64,000 nt of DNA, from contig JACKEC010000014.1 in NCBI GenBank assembly GCA_020633195.1, positions 62,001-126,000 on the forward strand, written 5' to 3'. Shown piece after piece: positions 9,201 through 18,945 of this stretch. Source of the stretch: Sandaracinaceae bacterium. GTDB taxonomy: Bacteria; Myxococcota_A; Polyangia; Polyangiales; Sandaracinaceae. The position numbers and the translations under genes are program-made. A model generated the notes under the pieces. The model did no database searches and was not told where the DNA came from. It saw nothing but the letters and a program-made list of their open reading frames with translations. Position 1 is the first letter of the stretch. The number at the start of each line of letters is the position of its first letter.

Positions 9201-10032
9201 TCGGGCGACGGGCGCCGAGGCGCCGACGAGCGGCTCGACGCGCGCCTTCATCGAGGCACAGCGAGGGCGCCTGGCGGCGATGCGGGGAGACGTCGGCCGG
9301 GCGCGTGAGGCCTTCGCGAGCGCGGCGCGGCTCTTCCGGGACGTCGGCGATCTGCGCCGCGCGGCGGCCAACGAGCAGAACCTCGCGGACTCGTTCAACC
9401 GGGTCGGCGCCTACACCGAGGCCATCACGGCATTGCAAGAAGCCTTGTCGATGGCGGACCGCGCGGGGAACCGCGTCATCCAGGGCTACGCGCTGCTGAA
9501 CCTCGGGCACGCGGAGCTCGGCGCGGGGTTCCCGGAGCGCGCGCTCGCCTCGCTGGCCGAGGCGGAGAAGCGCGCGTCCACGAACAACGAGGCGCGGCTG
9601 CTCCCGGCGGTCGCGGTGTACCGCGCCGAGGCCCTGCTCACCGCGGGCCGCTTCGCGGAGGCGAAGGCGGAGGCGGAGCGCGGACGCGAGCTCGCGGCCC
9701 GGACCGGGCAGCGCGCGTTCGCGATCCTCGCGCAGACGCTGCGGGCGCGCGTCGCGCTCGCGACCGACCAGGCCCCGCTCGCGGTGACCCTCGCGACCGA
9801 GGCGATGGCGGAGCGGGACGAGCTCGGGGGCGTCGAGGAGGGAGAGGCCGAGCTCTTCCTCGTGCTCGGCCGCGCGCTCGAGGCGACAGGAGAGGGCGAC
9901 GGCGCGCGCGCCGTGCTCGCGCGGGGGAGGGCGCACCTGCAGCAGGTCGGGGCGCACATCGCCGACGAGGCGCTGCGGGAGCGCTTCCTCACCCAGGTCG
10001 TCGCGCACCGCGAGCTGCTCGCGACGCGGTGA
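6220..10032 (+). CDS. Ser/Thr protein kinase with degenerate cyclase-like, AAA ATPase and TPR regions
   Basis: 1270-residue cytoplasmic signalling protein. An N-terminal Hanks-type kinase has GRGAMGAVY, the VAVK lysine, HRDLKPAN (about residue 138), DFG (about 158) and APEQ, so it looks catalytically complete. Residues about 300-430 resemble a class III cyclase domain (VTGDAVQRAEAAT) without recognisable catalytic residues. An AAA/MalT-like ATPase follows, with Walker A GPPGAGKT (about 470) and Walker B LLLEDLHWAD (about 616). The last 500 residues are Ala-rich TPR-type helices. An in-frame TTG lies at 6199; the ATG at 6220 was preferred. The gene ends 3 bp from the stop of the convergent FHA sigma-54 activator gene. 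FHA domains bind phosphothreonine, so that regulator is an attractive but unproven substrate. Confidence 0.88.
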   Translation: MHSASSEPEWPPPSLELGAYVLEAPLGRGAMGAVYRGRGPDGAPVAVKVLPRRLLTDETLERFNREAEVRVEHPNVVRLFDSGRADDGSPYLVMELLVGGTLEQRIKGQPAPSPAEIVEIARQICRGLEAVHDAGIVHRDLKPANVFCTRDGSVKVLDFGIARVTTRDTRVTERGVILGTPLYLAPEQARGGHRIDARADLWALGVILYEALTGEAPFDRATPVETLVAVLMDEVPRLQSRVAGLPEELYGIVDKLLSRRPELRHPSAAALGADLERVAVADVATTATQRLPIQTGEQRVVAICFAVDVLDAGALGAAVQAQGGVFSALLGGRAIGVFGGERWEGDEPERAARVALDVRHLVGQVAVSVGRARTSGGTVTGDAVQRAEAATRGFLDGVGLDGETAGLLPAIFETRPAAGGLLELVGEQGRPGMHLAGPPTVGRRRELSQLRDAVEAVEEEGRPWAVLVTGPPGAGKTQLAREMRKLVHDLEDVRVLEAFGQPIARDEAWSLFVALLGAASERRPRVAGQWGDHLDPVLEERRARLEALAREAILDPVRARECALFLAELLGLPNPASPMLDEARRTPQLMAERLRLALSELFDGFVAQGPVALLLEDLHWADGASLDLIEELLARHADRPLLVFATARPQLLELRPTLLASQDTTRLRLRGLGAKHVAALAEHVAGRGLSAELVDAIADRTAGNPLFVVQVVAQLRDLGQLDAPATDLPLPLTVEAAVQSRLDQLADDERRLCRCASIWERAFRPAEVEALGADHPAPVLGRLVQSELLAVQTGPDAGRYAFRSRLIQRVAYRAIEPSMRARLHLDAARYLSASDRHEPEEVARHFEAAGSAPEAAAWLVTATRDAAARGDADTVIRCADHALRLGAAADARFDLHVLRADAFRFVGRRADQGAALDEALEHATTALERARAQVERVTWLVAMGRLDDALVASEVAVAEAEVGGDPGLVAEALARQSSTLLFAGRLDDAAAILDRATGAEAPTSGSTRAFIEAQRGRLAAMRGDVGRAREAFASAARLFRDVGDLRRAAANEQNLADSFNRVGAYTEAITALQEALSMADRAGNRVIQGYALLNLGHAELGAGFPERALASLAEAEKRASTNNEARLLPAVAVYRAEALLTAGRFAEAKAEAERGRELAARTGQRAFAILAQTLRARVALATDQAPLAVTLATEAMAERDELGGVEEGEAELFLVLGRALEATGEGDGARAVLARGRAHLQQVGAHIADEALRERFLTQVVAHRELLATR

Positions 10033-10035
10033 CCT

Positions 10036-11799
<1,764 letters not shown>

Positions 11800-11852
11800 C
11801 GGCCGCGGCGATGGTGCCCGACCCGCGGAGGGCTGCCAACCGCCTGCCCGGG

Positions 11853-14390
11853 TCAGGGCTGGGTCTCTTCGAACGACGGCAGCGAAAGGGTCGTGTCCTC
11901 GGCTTCGGCGCCGACGTCCACGAACCGGACGCCGTCTCGGAGGCGGCCGAGGGGGTAGCCCTCCTGCTGGAGACACAGCCCGATGGGCGCGTCGACGATC
12001 GAGCCGGCGCGCAGATCGATCCGACCGTTGGGGCCGACGAGGGCGCCGCACCGGGCGCTGCTCCAGATCTCGAAGCGGGACACGTCGATGGATCCGCGCT
12101 GCATCGCGAGCAGGCCGAAGCCGCGCTCGAGCGCGGGGCAGGCGTCGCCGCACGCGGGGCCGAGGGTGTCCCACACCGCGAGGTCCTCGAGCACGACCTC
12201 GGCGCGGCCCTCGGCGACGACGCCGGCCTGACGGTTGCCGGAGACGACGACGCGGCGCCCGGTGACGCGCGCGTGGCTGCTCGCCCAGAGGCCGACGCCG
12301 AGCGCGTCGGTCTCGGCCGCGCCGCGCGTGTCGCGGATCGAGACGTCCTCGAGGTCGAGGGTCACGTCCTCGGAGCTCGCCGAGATGCCCACGGTGCGGT
12401 TGCCCGCGACGTCGACGCGCGAGAGCGTCGCCGCCACGTCTTCGTAGAGGACCACGCCGGCGCCGAGGAAGCGGGGCAGCTCGGCCTCGGTGTCGAGGAT
12501 CGAGACGTCGACGAGCGACAGCGTCGCGTGCGCGATCTCCATCCCGTTCGCGGGGATCCCCTCGAAGCGGACCCGCTCCGCGAGCACGTCGACGTCCTCG
12601 GTCCACAGGCCGGGGCCGTCCGTGAGGTCGTCCACGGTCCGTCGGCTCGCCCGCATGACGACGTCGCGCAGCTCGAGGCGCGCCCGCTCGCCCTCGGGCA
12701 CCAGCAGGTTGGACAAGCCCCCGCTGCCTTCGAGCACCGCTCGCTCGACGCGAACGTCGCAGGCGCCGCCCATGCCGATGGAGGCGACCTCGCGACTCAG
12801 TCGGCGGCTGTCCTGGACGCAGAGGTCCTCGGCCGTGAAGCGCGAGGGGCCCGACACTCCGACGCCGAACCCCTCGCTGCGTCGAATCGAGACGCGACGC
12901 GCGGCGCCCTCGACGTTCGCGACGCGGACGTTGGCGGGGAAGGGTGACCACTCCTGCAACCGGGTCACGTGGACGTCCTCGAGGTCGATGGTGCCCTCGC
13001 TCGTGTTGACCCCGAAGCTCGTGGCCCCTTCGATCCACACGCGCGCCAGCTCGATGGCGGGGGCGGCTCCGTCGTAGGGCTGGCCGAGCACGCCCCCCGC
13101 CTGGTCGATGTCGGTCCGCTCGGAGCGCGCGCGCCAGGGCTCGATCGCGGCGAGGTCGGTGGCGACGAGGTGCGCCCCCACCACGCCCACCTCGGCCGCC
13201 TGATCGTGGATCCCGACGACGCGCTCCGCGCGGGCCTCGGCTCCGTCGGCCACGAGCACGCCGAGGCCATCGGAGCTCGAGGTCCGCGTGGTGTCCCGGA
13301 CGACGACGTCGCCGAGGTCGAGGGTCGTGCCCGCGCCGGCGGCGACCACGCCGACGTGCCGGTTGGCGTCGAGCACCGAGCTCGTCACGGTGAGCTGGGC
13401 TCCGTCGCTCGCCTCGACGCCTCCGCCCGCGTAGGGAGCGACGCCGTTGGCGACCACTCGGACGTGCGAGAGCGTCGCGGCGCCGCCGATGACCTCGACG
13501 CCGACGTCGGCGGCGCGGCTGACGACGCTCCGGCTCAGCGAGAGCCGCCCCCCGCGGACCACCACGCCGTTGCCCGCGGCGACGTCGCGCACGACGAGCT
13601 CGGTGGCCTCGAGCGATCCGTCCTCCACGATTACGCCGACGCCGGTCGCGCCGCGCAGCAAGATCCCTTGCACCGTCGCACTGGCTTCGGCGCCCGCGAC
13701 GCGCAGGGCGGTGCGCCGCGCGTCGAGCAGGCCGAGGTCGCGCAGGACCACTCCGGCGGCGCGCACCTCGACGCCCGCGAGGGTCTCCGAGGGGCGGCTC
13801 GACGTGAGGACCGAGCCGGTGGAGCAGGTGCCGAGGATGGTGACGGGCCGGTCGATGGTCACGTCCTCGTCGTAGACCCCGGCGCCGAGGGCGATGACCG
13901 CGCCGTCGGGCGCGACCGCGAGGGCCTCGCCGAGCGTGGCGAGCGGCGCGCCCGGAGCGCTGCCGTCGCCGTGGCTGGGGGCGCGCGCGCGGACGTAGAG
14001 GACCGCGGCGCGGGCCGGCACCTCGGGGAAAGGCGCGGTCGAGCAGGGCGTGCCGATGGGCTCGCAGCCCTCGGCGCCGACGTAGAACGCTTCGCTGGCC
14101 GAGCACGCGGGGACGCCCTCCTCGGGGGTGGGGTCGCACCAGGTGAGACCCTCGGGCGAGCGAACCTCGCGCCAGCCCGCCGCGCACGGCGTGAGGCGGG
14201 GGCGCTCGACGGGCGGGCAGCCCTCCTCGAGCCACGGGATCCGCGGCGCTTCGACGGGCGCGCGGCCGGCGGCGATCCACGGGATCGCGGGCTCGGCCGG
14301 CGTCGCGCCGCCGTCGCTCGGGCCCGCGTCGCGTCGGGCCGCCGTGGTCCCGCAACCCGCCGCGACCAGCAGGAACAAGGCCCACCTCAC
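11853..14390 (-). CDS. Parallel beta-helix lipoprotein (third in cluster)
   Basis: 845-residue predicted lipoprotein (GTG start; signal ending LVAAGC). A tether contains two degenerate copies of an IPWL repeat (PAIPWIAAG, PRIPWLEEG), then a Cys-bearing module (CAAGWREV, GLTWCDP). The remainder is about 650 residues of right-handed beta-helix of the DUF1565/Pel type, opening with ILYVRARAP-like and PLATLGEAL segments and continuing as about 20-25-residue coils rich in VxVxG and LxDVxV. Such folds often act as surface adhesins or polysaccharide-binding proteins; no catalytic signature was seen. Its GTG overlaps the stop of the upstream paralogue as GTGA (14387-14390). The FHA sigma-54 activator gene follows 53 bp downstream. 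Confidence 0.82.
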   Translation of the reverse strand: MRWALFLLVAAGCGTTAARRDAGPSDGGATPAEPAIPWIAAGRAPVEAPRIPWLEEGCPPVERPRLTPCAAGWREVRSPEGLTWCDPTPEEGVPACSASEAFYVGAEGCEPIGTPCSTAPFPEVPARAAVLYVRARAPSHGDGSAPGAPLATLGEALAVAPDGAVIALGAGVYDEDVTIDRPVTILGTCSTGSVLTSSRPSETLAGVEVRAAGVVLRDLGLLDARRTALRVAGAEASATVQGILLRGATGVGVIVEDGSLEATELVVRDVAAGNGVVVRGGRLSLSRSVVSRAADVGVEVIGGAATLSHVRVVANGVAPYAGGGVEASDGAQLTVTSSVLDANRHVGVVAAGAGTTLDLGDVVVRDTTRTSSSDGLGVLVADGAEARAERVVGIHDQAAEVGVVGAHLVATDLAAIEPWRARSERTDIDQAGGVLGQPYDGAAPAIELARVWIEGATSFGVNTSEGTIDLEDVHVTRLQEWSPFPANVRVANVEGAARRVSIRRSEGFGVGVSGPSRFTAEDLCVQDSRRLSREVASIGMGGACDVRVERAVLEGSGGLSNLLVPEGERARLELRDVVMRASRRTVDDLTDGPGLWTEDVDVLAERVRFEGIPANGMEIAHATLSLVDVSILDTEAELPRFLGAGVVLYEDVAATLSRVDVAGNRTVGISASSEDVTLDLEDVSIRDTRGAAETDALGVGLWASSHARVTGRRVVVSGNRQAGVVAEGRAEVVLEDLAVWDTLGPACGDACPALERGFGLLAMQRGSIDVSRFEIWSSARCGALVGPNGRIDLRAGSIVDAPIGLCLQQEGYPLGRLRDGVRFVDVGAEAEDTTLSLPSFEETQP

Positions 14391-17296
14391 GGCGCCTGCT
14401 CCGGGGCCAGGGTGGGCAGCGTGAAGACGGTGTTCTGGAGCGGCGAGCCCACGTCCCGGTAGCGCACACCACGCTGGAGACGGCGGTTGTCGAATCCGTC
14501 GTTCTGAATGCACGCGCCGATCGGGGTGCTCCGGACCTCGCCGTCGTGCAGGTCCAGCGCGCCCGTCTCCCCGACCAACACCCCGCACGTGGCGCTGCCC
14601 TCGATCGCGAACGACTCGAGCTCCAGCGATGGGCGCAGCAGCGGTGGCGTGGCCCCGACCCCCGAGAAGACCCCGAAGCCGCCGAGGTCGTCGGCGGGTA
14701 CCCCGCGGGTGCCCTGGATCGAGAGGTCGCGGAAGCGGCCGTGGCCCCCCAGCTGAAGCCCGATGCCGCCGAGGCCCGTGTCCCGGATGCGGATGCGCTC
14801 TCCTTCGACGAACGCACTGATCGTGACGTCGATCCCGAGCCCCAGCAGCCACTGGCCGGGCCGGGCCGTGACGCCCTCGATGGACACGTCGGTGAGCGTC
14901 CCGGTCGAGCTCCGCTGGAGCTCGATCGCGGCGTCGATGACGTTGCGAAAGGCTACCCGCTCGAGCGTGAACGCCGCGTCGAACTGGCCCCACAGCCCCG
15001 CGGTGTAGGTGGACCCCTCCTGGATGTCGGCGCAGAGCGCGTCCACGATCGCGAATTGGGTCCGGTCTTCTCCGAAGAAGCACGCGACGCCCGTCCCCGA
15101 GACGTCAGCCCGCTCGAGGTCCAGGGCGGCGCCCCGAATCAAGTAGAAGCCGGCGTCGCCGGGGTCGTCGGGGCTCGCGCCGCCTCGAACCCTCGCGTCG
15201 GCGATCTGCGCCGTCGCGGTCTCGCCGTAGAGCAAGACCCCCGCGACGGAGGAGCCCTCGATCGACACGCGCGAGATCACCACGTCGGGCGCTCCGATGA
15301 GCACGCCGACGCCGAACTCCCCATCCGACGGCTGCCTCGTCGAGTCTCGCACGACGAGATCGTCGATCGTCGCGCCCTCGGCGAAGGCGACGAGGCCGGC
15401 GTACGACTGGTGCTCGAGCAGCACGTGCTCCAGCGTCGCCGAGCCCAGCAGGCTCACGGCGTTCCCGCGAAACCCCATGAGGGGTCGAGTCTCGGTGACC
15501 AGCAAGTCGCGAGCGACGAGCGCGCCGGCCCTCCGCGTCGCCACGCCCTCGAAGGTGGCGCGTCGGATCACCACCCGCTCGAGCTCGACCGACGCAGCGT
15601 CGATGTGCACGCCGACGCCGTAGGGGTTCGCGTTGGAGGGCTCGATGTCCTCGATGCGTACGTCGGACGCGATGAGCTGCGCGTCCGTCTGGGAGACGAG
15701 GCCGAAGTAGGCGACCTCGGAGATCTCGACCCGGGACAGTCGCAACGTCCCGCCGTCGGTGACGAGCCCCCCCGCGGCTTGGTCTCCGCTGCCGACCCGG
15801 ATGGTCGCGTCGGCGATCGTGACCTCGGTCTGGGATGCGACCAGCGCGGTCGCGGCGGCCCGCTCGACGACGACGCGCGACGCGTCGATGGTCCCACGCT
15901 CGGCGAGCAACGCCGAGCCGCCGCTCCCGTCGGCGCCCAGGGGCGCGTCCGAGAACCAGGCGTCGCGCATCACCAGGCGACCACCGGCGAGCGAGGCCGC
16001 TCCAAAGCGGTTCTCTCGCAGCTCGAGCCGATCGGTGATCAACGAGCCGCCGTCGGTGACGAGCAGCCCGCCCGAGACTCGCCCGCCTTCGATCGCGCGT
16101 CCGTTGTCGGACAGGAGGGCGTCCTTGATCGTGCCGGTCGCTCCGGCGCCCAGGAGCAGGCCGAGCTCGGCGTTGTCCGCGAGGACCGCGAGGTCCAGCG
16201 TCACGCGCGCGCCTTCCACTACGACGATCGCCGTGCCGTCGGTGCTCGTGGCGGTCTCGGCCGTCCGGACGACGCCGGCGTCGCGCATCTCGATCGACGA
16301 GTCGATCCCGCCCACCACGACGCCGAGCCCGACGCACTCGCTCACCCAGAGTCGGCGCAGCGTCGCGCGGCCGCCGCCGTTCACGTCGATGCCGACCCCT
16401 CGGTCGTCGTCTCCCACCTCGATCGCGCGGACGACCAAGGCCTCGGCGTCGAGCGAGCCACCACTCACGACGACGCCGCGATGGTGGGTCCGTTCGACGA
16501 CGACGTCCTGCAAGGCGGCTCGTCCGCTCACGGTGATCCCCGGACGCGCCGCGTCGGCGATCCGCAGGTTGCGTACGGTGACGTCGGCGGCGCCGACGAG
16601 GATGACCCCCGTGTCCTCGCTCGGGGTGTCGCTCGTGATCACGGTGCTCGCGACCGAAGCCCCCCACAGCGTCACGCCCGCGGGCACGTCGAAGGCGCCC
16701 TCGTAGCGGCCCTCGGCGATCGCGACGATGTCGCCGGGGCGGGCCGCAGCGAGCGCGACCTCGAGCGACGCGAAGGCCGTCGCTCGGGTCGTGCCGTCGC
16801 CGCCGGCCGCGTCGTCGTCGACGTAGAGGATCGGAGCGCCGGCCGGCAGGTCGCGCGGCCAGCCCGCGTCGGCGCTCGCGCCGAGCCGCGCGCAGCCCGG
16901 CGTGCCGACGAAGTGGGCTTCATCGATGTCGCAAGCTTCGTTGCGTCCCGTCTCGGGCCACGGGTCGCACCAGGTCACGCCGTCGGTCGTGGCCACGCGC
17001 CAGCCGTCCGGGCAACGCTCCGCCGGGGGCACGCCCGAGCCGAGCCAGGGGATCTCGGGCGGCGCGACCGGCGGCTCACCCGCCTCGAGCCACGGGATGC
17101 GCGGCGCCTCGACCGGCGGCTCGCCCGCCTCGAGCCACGGGATGCGCGGCGGCTCCGGGAGGAACGGCGCGCCGCCGTCTCCCTCGTCGAGGCGGTCGCC
17201 GAGGTCGGGCGGCTCCCACGGCGGGGGCGTCGGCTCACCACACGCGATCGCCCCGAGCGCGATCATCGCGACGACGTGGCGTGCTGCTCCGAGCAT
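14387..17296 (-). CDS. Parallel beta-helix lipoprotein with IPWL tether repeats (second in cluster)
   Basis: 969-residue predicted lipoprotein. The chosen ATG has an excellent AAAGGAGG five to six bases upstream; an earlier ATG at 17332 would overlap the previous gene. The signal peptide ends in ALGAIAC. Three near-identical units of the form PRIPWLEAGEPPV (residues about 48-90) link the lipid anchor to a Cys-containing module (CPDGWRVA, GVTWCDPWPE). A long right-handed beta-helix follows, beginning at ILYVDDDAAGGDG. It is a paralogue of both neighbours and is the longest. A surface location is inferred from the lipobox and repeat structure; outer-leaflet display is not proven. Confidence 0.84.
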   Translation of the reverse strand: MLGAARHVVAMIALGAIACGEPTPPPWEPPDLGDRLDEGDGGAPFLPEPPRIPWLEAGEPPVEAPRIPWLEAGEPPVAPPEIPWLGSGVPPAERCPDGWRVATTDGVTWCDPWPETGRNEACDIDEAHFVGTPGCARLGASADAGWPRDLPAGAPILYVDDDAAGGDGTTRATAFASLEVALAAARPGDIVAIAEGRYEGAFDVPAGVTLWGASVASTVITSDTPSEDTGVILVGAADVTVRNLRIADAARPGITVSGRAALQDVVVERTHHRGVVVSGGSLDAEALVVRAIEVGDDDRGVGIDVNGGGRATLRRLWVSECVGLGVVVGGIDSSIEMRDAGVVRTAETATSTDGTAIVVVEGARVTLDLAVLADNAELGLLLGAGATGTIKDALLSDNGRAIEGGRVSGGLLVTDGGSLITDRLELRENRFGAASLAGGRLVMRDAWFSDAPLGADGSGGSALLAERGTIDASRVVVERAAATALVASQTEVTIADATIRVGSGDQAAGGLVTDGGTLRLSRVEISEVAYFGLVSQTDAQLIASDVRIEDIEPSNANPYGVGVHIDAASVELERVVIRRATFEGVATRRAGALVARDLLVTETRPLMGFRGNAVSLLGSATLEHVLLEHQSYAGLVAFAEGATIDDLVVRDSTRQPSDGEFGVGVLIGAPDVVISRVSIEGSSVAGVLLYGETATAQIADARVRGGASPDDPGDAGFYLIRGAALDLERADVSGTGVACFFGEDRTQFAIVDALCADIQEGSTYTAGLWGQFDAAFTLERVAFRNVIDAAIELQRSSTGTLTDVSIEGVTARPGQWLLGLGIDVTISAFVEGERIRIRDTGLGGIGLQLGGHGRFRDLSIQGTRGVPADDLGGFGVFSGVGATPPLLRPSLELESFAIEGSATCGVLVGETGALDLHDGEVRSTPIGACIQNDGFDNRRLQRGVRYRDVGSPLQNTVFTLPTLAPEQAP
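17046..17150 (-). repeat. 45-bp tandem repeat encoding the IPWL tether
   Basis: Two nearly perfect and one diverged 45-bp units encode the 15-residue EAPRIPWLEAGEPPV-like repeat of the second beta-helix lipoprotein. Diverged copies at about 14190-14290 encode the corresponding tether of the third lipoprotein, so the repeat predates the gene duplication. Confidence 0.85.
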
Positions 17297-17322
17297 CGGC
17301 CCCTCCTTTGTGAACGCCCGCC

Positions 17323-18738
17323 TCAGTCGCATGGAGCGACGATGCCGTCGATCCCCTCGGTCTCGGCGCGCATCAGCGGCCCGGCGGGTGGGAAGTCGCC
17401 CGGGCCGACCACGTTCGAGATGTCGAGCCCGCCGGTGAACGCCAGGTCGTTCGTGAGCGTGGCCCCGAGGCGCGTGACGGTGCCGTCCCAGCCGGGCTCC
17501 GCGGTGCCGTTCTGCACGACCGCGCCGAGCTGCGTCCCCGTCCCCTCGACCGTGACGTTCGACAGCGTCAGCGAGCTCGTCGAGCCTCCCGCGAGATCCG
17601 CGAGCACCCCGACGCGCTCGTTGTTCCGGAGGATCGCGTCGGTCACCCGCGAGCCGTCCGACCGCACGAGCTGCACGCCGTCACCCATCATCACGGTCTC
17701 GAAGCCCGTGGGCAGGCCCATCACCAGCGCGGTGCTCTCCACCGTCAGGTCGCGCAGCTCGGCCGCGGGTGAGTCCAGCACGAGCACGCCCGCGAACTCG
17801 TTGCGCATCAGCTGGGTGGTCGTCCCCTCCATCGAGAAGGAGTCCATCTCCTGGGCGAGGAGCCCGGCGCCGCCGTTGTCGTTGGCGACGAGGTTGGCGT
17901 GCGTCACGTCGCCGCCCACGTGGATGAGGCCGAAGCCCTGCTGGGAGTCGCTGACCACCATGTTGGTCGTGGTCACCGCGCTGTTGCTCGAGAACACCCC
18001 GTAGCTCGGCACCCCCCGGAAGCCCCGCAACGTGTTGCGCGCGCTGACGTTGGTGAGCGTCGCGGTCGTGCGCTCCAATCGGATCCCCACGCCGAGGTTC
18101 ACGTCCGAGGACCCGTCGGTCCAGGACAGCGTGCTTCGGCTCGCGACGAGGCCCGCTTCGCCGTAGCCCACGATCGAGACGCGGCGCAGCTGAGCGTCGC
18201 CGACGCTGAAGAGCGCGACCCCGAACGTGGCCGTGTCGGTCGCGTCGTAGAGGTCGCCGAGCATCGACGCGCTCGACGCGGTGATCGGGCCCTCGAGCCC
18301 GATGTCTTCGAGCAGGAGCCGATCGAGCCCCTCGATACCGAGCCCGACGCCCCGGGCCGAGCAGATCACGACGTCGCGGACCTCGAGCTCGCCGACGTCG
18401 GCGGCGCGGATCGCGAAGCCGCCGTCGTGCTCGACGCTCAGCCCCTCGATGCGCGTCGGTTGGCCCACCGTCCCGGGCGTCACGTCGAGCGCCGTCGCGA
18501 GCGCCTCCGCCGCGGCCAGCGTGCTCGTTTCCGGGCCCTGACCCGCGAGGATCACGCCGGCCGGGACCTGGAACGATCCCTCGATCCGGCACGCCCCGAC
18601 CGTCACCCGATCCCCGGGGTGGGCGCCGTCGAGCGCCCCCTGGAGCTCCGCGGCGTCGCAGATCGGGCTCGCGTCGCACCCGTACACCCCAACGATCGCG
18701 GCTGCGATCGCGCCCCATCGTCCCAGCCCAATCCCCAT
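17323..18738 (-). CDS. Parallel beta-helix lipoprotein (first in cluster)
   Basis: 471-residue predicted lipoprotein. The start ATG at 18738 has GAGGGA upstream, and the signal peptide ends in VGVYGC. The mature part opens with ICDAAELQGALDGAHPGD and VTVGACRIEG, then GSFQVPAGVILAGQG, the usual entry into a DUF1565-like right-handed beta-helix. About a dozen coils follow (LSNVTVEG, VSDSQQGFG). It lacks the IPWL tether and the CPDGW module of its two downstream paralogues. The next gene starts 26 bp downstream. A sigma-54-type promoter sits about 65 bp upstream of the ATG, making this the probable first gene of a four-gene transcript that ends with its own candidate activator. Confidence 0.83.
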   Translation of the reverse strand: MGIGLGRWGAIAAAIVGVYGCDASPICDAAELQGALDGAHPGDRVTVGACRIEGSFQVPAGVILAGQGPETSTLAAAEALATALDVTPGTVGQPTRIEGLSVEHDGGFAIRAADVGELEVRDVVICSARGVGLGIEGLDRLLLEDIGLEGPITASSASMLGDLYDATDTATFGVALFSVGDAQLRRVSIVGYGEAGLVASRSTLSWTDGSSDVNLGVGIRLERTTATLTNVSARNTLRGFRGVPSYGVFSSNSAVTTTNMVVSDSQQGFGLIHVGGDVTHANLVANDNGGAGLLAQEMDSFSMEGTTTQLMRNEFAGVLVLDSPAAELRDLTVESTALVMGLPTGFETVMMGDGVQLVRSDGSRVTDAILRNNERVGVLADLAGGSTSSLTLSNVTVEGTGTQLGAVVQNGTAEPGWDGTVTRLGATLTNDLAFTGGLDISNVVGPGDFPPAGPLMRAETEGIDGIVAPCD

Positions 18739-18803
18739 AGGTTCCCTCGACGCTATCACGCCCGGTGGTTTCGACATCGCGTGACTCCTTCGCGACCGAT
18801 ATC

Positions 18804-18819
18804 CGCAGCATCCGTGCCA
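18804..18819 (-). promoter_or_regulatory. Candidate sigma-54 (-24/-12) promoter for the beta-helix lipoprotein operon
   Basis: On the minus strand the site reads TGGCACG-N4-CTGCG. The -24 element is perfect, the -12 element keeps the GC, and the invariant GG-N10-GC spacing holds. The predicted transcription start is near 18793, giving a 5' untranslated region of about 55 nt before the ATG at 18738. The operon ends with a sigma-54 activator, which makes chance occurrence less likely. Confidence 0.65.
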
Positions 18820-18885
18820 GTGCGCTTCGCTTCGCGGTCCCAGGCGACCGAGCAACGGGCTGCTCGGTCCACGCAAGGGGTCGCG

Positions 18886-18901
18886 TGGGCGGTCCTGTGC
18901 A
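18886..18901 (+). promoter_or_regulatory. Weak sigma-54-like site upstream of the Cys-rich lipoprotein
   Basis: TGGGCGG-N4-GTGCA retains GG-N10-GC spacing and a fair -12 element but a poor -24 element. It lies 45 bp ahead of the ATG at 18946. It is plausible only because the downstream gene is followed by a sigma-54 activator. Confidence 0.25.
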
Positions 18902-18945
18902 TTGTCCACCAATCTGCTAAACGGGGGGGCTCCAGGGGGTTCCAC

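Noticed and set aside
3508..10008. Minus-strand open reading frame of over 2100 codons opposite the barrel and kinase genes
   Set aside because: It is an Arg/Glu/Leu-rich antisense shadow produced by high GC codon bias. It has no domain and overlaps two well supported genes.
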